64,000 bases of DNA, from the NCBI RefSeq assembly GCF_004217615.1, contig NZ_SHLD01000001.1:62001-126000 (forward strand). The letters run 5' to 3'. Shown here piece by piece: positions 62,424 through 64,000 of this stretch (within the stretch, counting starts at the first letter, position 1; every line of letters begins with the position of its first letter). Under the pieces are notes generated by a model. It made no database searches and was not told where the DNA came from. It worked only from the letters and a program-made list of their open reading frames with translations. The DNA is from Micromonospora kangleipakensis (lineage in GTDB: Bacteria > Actinomycetota > Actinomycetes > Mycobacteriales > Micromonosporaceae). The translations under genes and the position numbers were made by a program.

Positions 62424-62852
62424 TTAGTCGAGGAGCCAGCTGAACAGGGCCTTGACCGGTGGAGTCAACGAGGAGGCGGCAACGAGGGTCGCGAGAACCG
62501 TGCTAACGATCAGGCTTCGCCGGTGCACGGAGGTCCGCATCCCGGCCGTCAGGAGCCGGGTGACGGCGACGAGCGCTGCCACTGCAGCGACGTACGGCGC
62601 TACGCCGATCACGACGATCATCGCCAGCGCCGCCGGCGCCCAGAGGCCCGGCCAGAGATTAGCGCTGCCGGTGTACTCGTCGCCCTGATGAGGCAGGTAG
62701 AGGTACCCGGAGAAAGACGCGGCCCGGCCGAGGGCGACACCGATGGCGCCGACGTAGACAGCGGCCAGGGCGAATTGCGCACGCGTCAAGGTCCGGCCGG
62801 AAGAACCCGGTGCAGGGGTTGGATCGACATCGGCGGTCGTCATGGAGCGCAT
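62424..62852 (-). CDS. small membrane protein of unknown function
   Basis: The 142-residue product has three or four hydrophobic segments (FALAAVYVGAIGVALG, LWAPAALAMIVVIGVAPYVAAVAALVAV, LIVSTVLATLVAAS). It has no recognised domain. The ATG at 62852 (or 62843) is used; neither has a good ribosome site. It lies between the two tRNA-like repeats and may be cargo of a former element. Confidence 0.6.
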   Translation of the reverse strand: MRSMTTADVDPTPAPGSSGRTLTRAQFALAAVYVGAIGVALGRAASFSGYLYLPHQGDEYTGSANLWPGLWAPAALAMIVVIGVAPYVAAVAALVAVTRLLTAGMRTSVHRRSLIVSTVLATLVAASSLTPPVKALFSWLLD

Positions 62853-63118
62853 GCTAGACCCGGTCAGCCGGGCCGGTGTGCCCGACGACCTCTGCCAGTG
62901 CCGAGCAGCCAAACGAGCAGCCAAACCGGCGAGCGACAGCGGACGAGCGCGGACGCGGACACCACGTCGAACAGGACGACCAAACGGCTGACCAGCGCCC
63001 CGGGACTGACTCGTAATGCGCGGATCGCAGGTGCGCCAAATGGGGGCCGCAGCCAGCCCGAGTTGCCGTCGAAGCGACGGGCCTTCGGGCGCAGTCCTCG
63101 TGCTGTTGTTGCGTCGGT

Positions 63119-63445
63119 TCAAAGGCCTATGCGGCCCCACCTCTTGCGGTACACGCCGGTCCTGCGATGCGCACGCAGCTGCAGCACGCGCATGACGATG
63201 ATCCCGACACCGACCGCGACCCAGAGCGCCATGAACCAGTGGAACTCCCCAGACCGTACGAACTGCACGATGCCGATGGTCAGCAAAACGATGCCGAACA
63301 GGACAGCGGCCCGTGTGGCCAGTCGATGCTCTTGGTATATCTCCATGTCGATGCGATACCCGAGGCTGTGGCGACTCACACGCCACCGCCGTCCAACTTG
63401 GGCCGGCGCCGACATCAGCGGCGACCTGACATCAGTCGTTGACAT
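63119..63445 (-). CDS. small two-helix membrane protein of unknown function
   Basis: A 108-residue protein with a basic N-terminus and two membrane helices (AAVLFGIVLLTIGIVQFV and FMALWVAVGVGIIVMRVL), ending in a basic tail (RRTGVYRKRWGRIGL). No family is recognised. The ATG at 63445 is used; a TTG one codon before is also possible. Like its neighbour it lies between the direct repeats. No gene is seen in 62853-63118, which contains a 12-bp tandem pair (CGAGCAGCCAAA, 62902-62925). Confidence 0.6.
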   Translation of the reverse strand: MSTTDVRSPLMSAPAQVGRRWRVSRHSLGYRIDMEIYQEHRLATRAAVLFGIVLLTIGIVQFVRSGEFHWFMALWVAVGVGIIVMRVLQLRAHRRTGVYRKRWGRIGL

Positions 63446-63543
63446 CAACGGTGGCGGCCGAGGCCGGACGAGTGCGGACGGGTGTTGCCTCGGAGCCGGA
63501 TCCCGTGGGCGTCAGCGGACGCTGCGACCTTTGCCGGAAGCGC

Positions 63544-63560
63544 CTTGTAAGCGAGACGTC
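63544..63560 (+). repeat. tRNA-Thr-like 17-bp direct repeat, right copy (possible att remnant)
   Basis: It is identical to 62305-62321 and in the same orientation, 1.24 kb away. Here it is preceded by CGC, which can pair with the GCG after the anticodon loop, and followed by AGTCGCGGCT, again similar to a tRNA T-arm. It lies 34 nt upstream of the ASCH gene. Confidence 0.55.
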
Positions 63561-63594
63561 AGTCGCGGCTAACCGCCCGCGTACCCTTCCTGGC

Positions 63595-64000
63595 ATGGGC
63601 CTCGATGATCTTCCGCGGGCGGAGTTCGCGTTTCCCGGGCCGCTACGGGACAAACTGGTGACCGCGATCCTGTCCGGCGCGAAGACCTCGACTTCCGCCC
63701 TGGTGCTCGGATATGAGCGCGCGAAGGAGCCGCTGCCGGAGGTCGGCCAACGATCGGCGGTGGTGGACTCGGAGGACCGGCCGGTTGCGGTGATCGAGCT
63801 GACCGAGGTGCGCGTGGTCCGGCTGGCCGATGTTGACCTGCAACACGCCCTCGACGAGGGCGAGGGTGATGAGTCGGTGGCACAGTGGCGGGCGGGGCAC
63901 GAGACGTTCTGGCACAGCGCGGAAGTGCGCGCAGAGCTCGGCGACCCGGCTTCACCGTCGATGACGACACGCTCGTGCTGGCCCAGCGCTTCCGGCTGGT
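63595..64000 (+). CDS. ASCH-domain protein, with an apparent 1-nt frameshift; runs off the window
   Basis: From the ATG at 63595 the product is an ASCH domain (RNA-binding, PUA-related fold): LVTAILSGAKTSTSALVLGY holds the family GxKxxT motif, then LPEVGQRSAVVDSEDRPVAVIELTEV and DEGEGDESVAQWRAGHETFW. After ELGDP (about 63947) the expected family ending FTVDDDTLVLAQRFRLV is read in another frame, as if one G were missing from CCCGGCTTC. This may be a sequencing error or a real mutation. The gene's 3' end is not in the window. Confidence 0.8.
   Translation, partial: MGLDDLPRAEFAFPGPLRDKLVTAILSGAKTSTSALVLGYERAKEPLPEVGQRSAVVDSEDRPVAVIELTEVRVVRLADVDLQHALDEGEGDESVAQWRAGHETFWHSAEVRAELGDPASPSMTTRSCWPSASGW

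Overview
The window is very GC-rich throughout, uses GTG and TTG starts freely, and packs genes into short, often overlapping operons. Its gene content points to an actinomycete of the Micromonosporaceae (Micromonospora-like). One block, moeZ - DUF3152 - (insert) - TetR - DUF3107 - ferritin-like - rhlE, keeps the order known from Mycobacterium tuberculosis Rv3206c-Rv3211, which independently places the sequence in Actinobacteria.

Layout. 1-5 kb: three complex I subunit genes (nuoB, nuoC, nuoH) on the minus strand, separated by a DUF2252 gene and a plus-strand glucose-dehydrogenase-type ADH. 5-8 kb: an ECF sigma factor, its coupled membrane partner and a secreted protein. 8-14 kb: a PLP-dependent decarboxylase, a GPH/MFS transporter, an alkyltransferase-like protein, then proB-proA and a toroid-fold (GGW repeat) protein. 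14.8-25.8 kb: the conserved moeZ-to-rhlE block, interrupted by a second DUF3152 gene, an alpha/beta hydrolase and a 997-residue low-complexity protein. 26-35 kb: a methyltransferase, an XRE regulator, a copper-chaperone pair, a RecQ helicase fused to a phosphoribosyltransferase-like domain, a SARP regulator fused to membrane and helix-hairpin-helix segments, a lipoprotein and an SDR. 35-40 kb: a complete branched-chain amino acid (Liv) ABC operon. 40-41.4 kb: a small GntR / DivIVA-like / Cys-His protein locus with low-GC control sequences. 41.6-46.5 kb: a second sigma/membrane-protein pair, a GDPD and a TrkH-TrkA potassium system. 46.5-55.3 kb: a Ser/Thr kinase with an extracellular CBM2-like domain, a membrane spermidine-synthase-like protein, a secreted coiled-coil protein, and an overlapping four-gene signalling operon (RR-SpoIIE phosphatase, CHASE3 histidine kinase, Rcp1-like RR, inositol-phosphatase-like). 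55.6-58 kb: a membrane M28 peptidase.

The last 6 kb differ. They hold a frameshifted ltrA whose 3' end runs into a truncated phage-type integrase, which is itself joined in frame to the front of a membrane protein. After these come an aminoglycoside-phosphotransferase-like gene, two small membrane proteins between 17-bp direct repeats that resemble part of tRNA-Thr(TGT), and an ASCH-domain gene with an apparent 1-nt frameshift. I read this as the scar of a decayed integrative element. No complete tRNA, rRNA, CRISPR array or intact transposase was seen.
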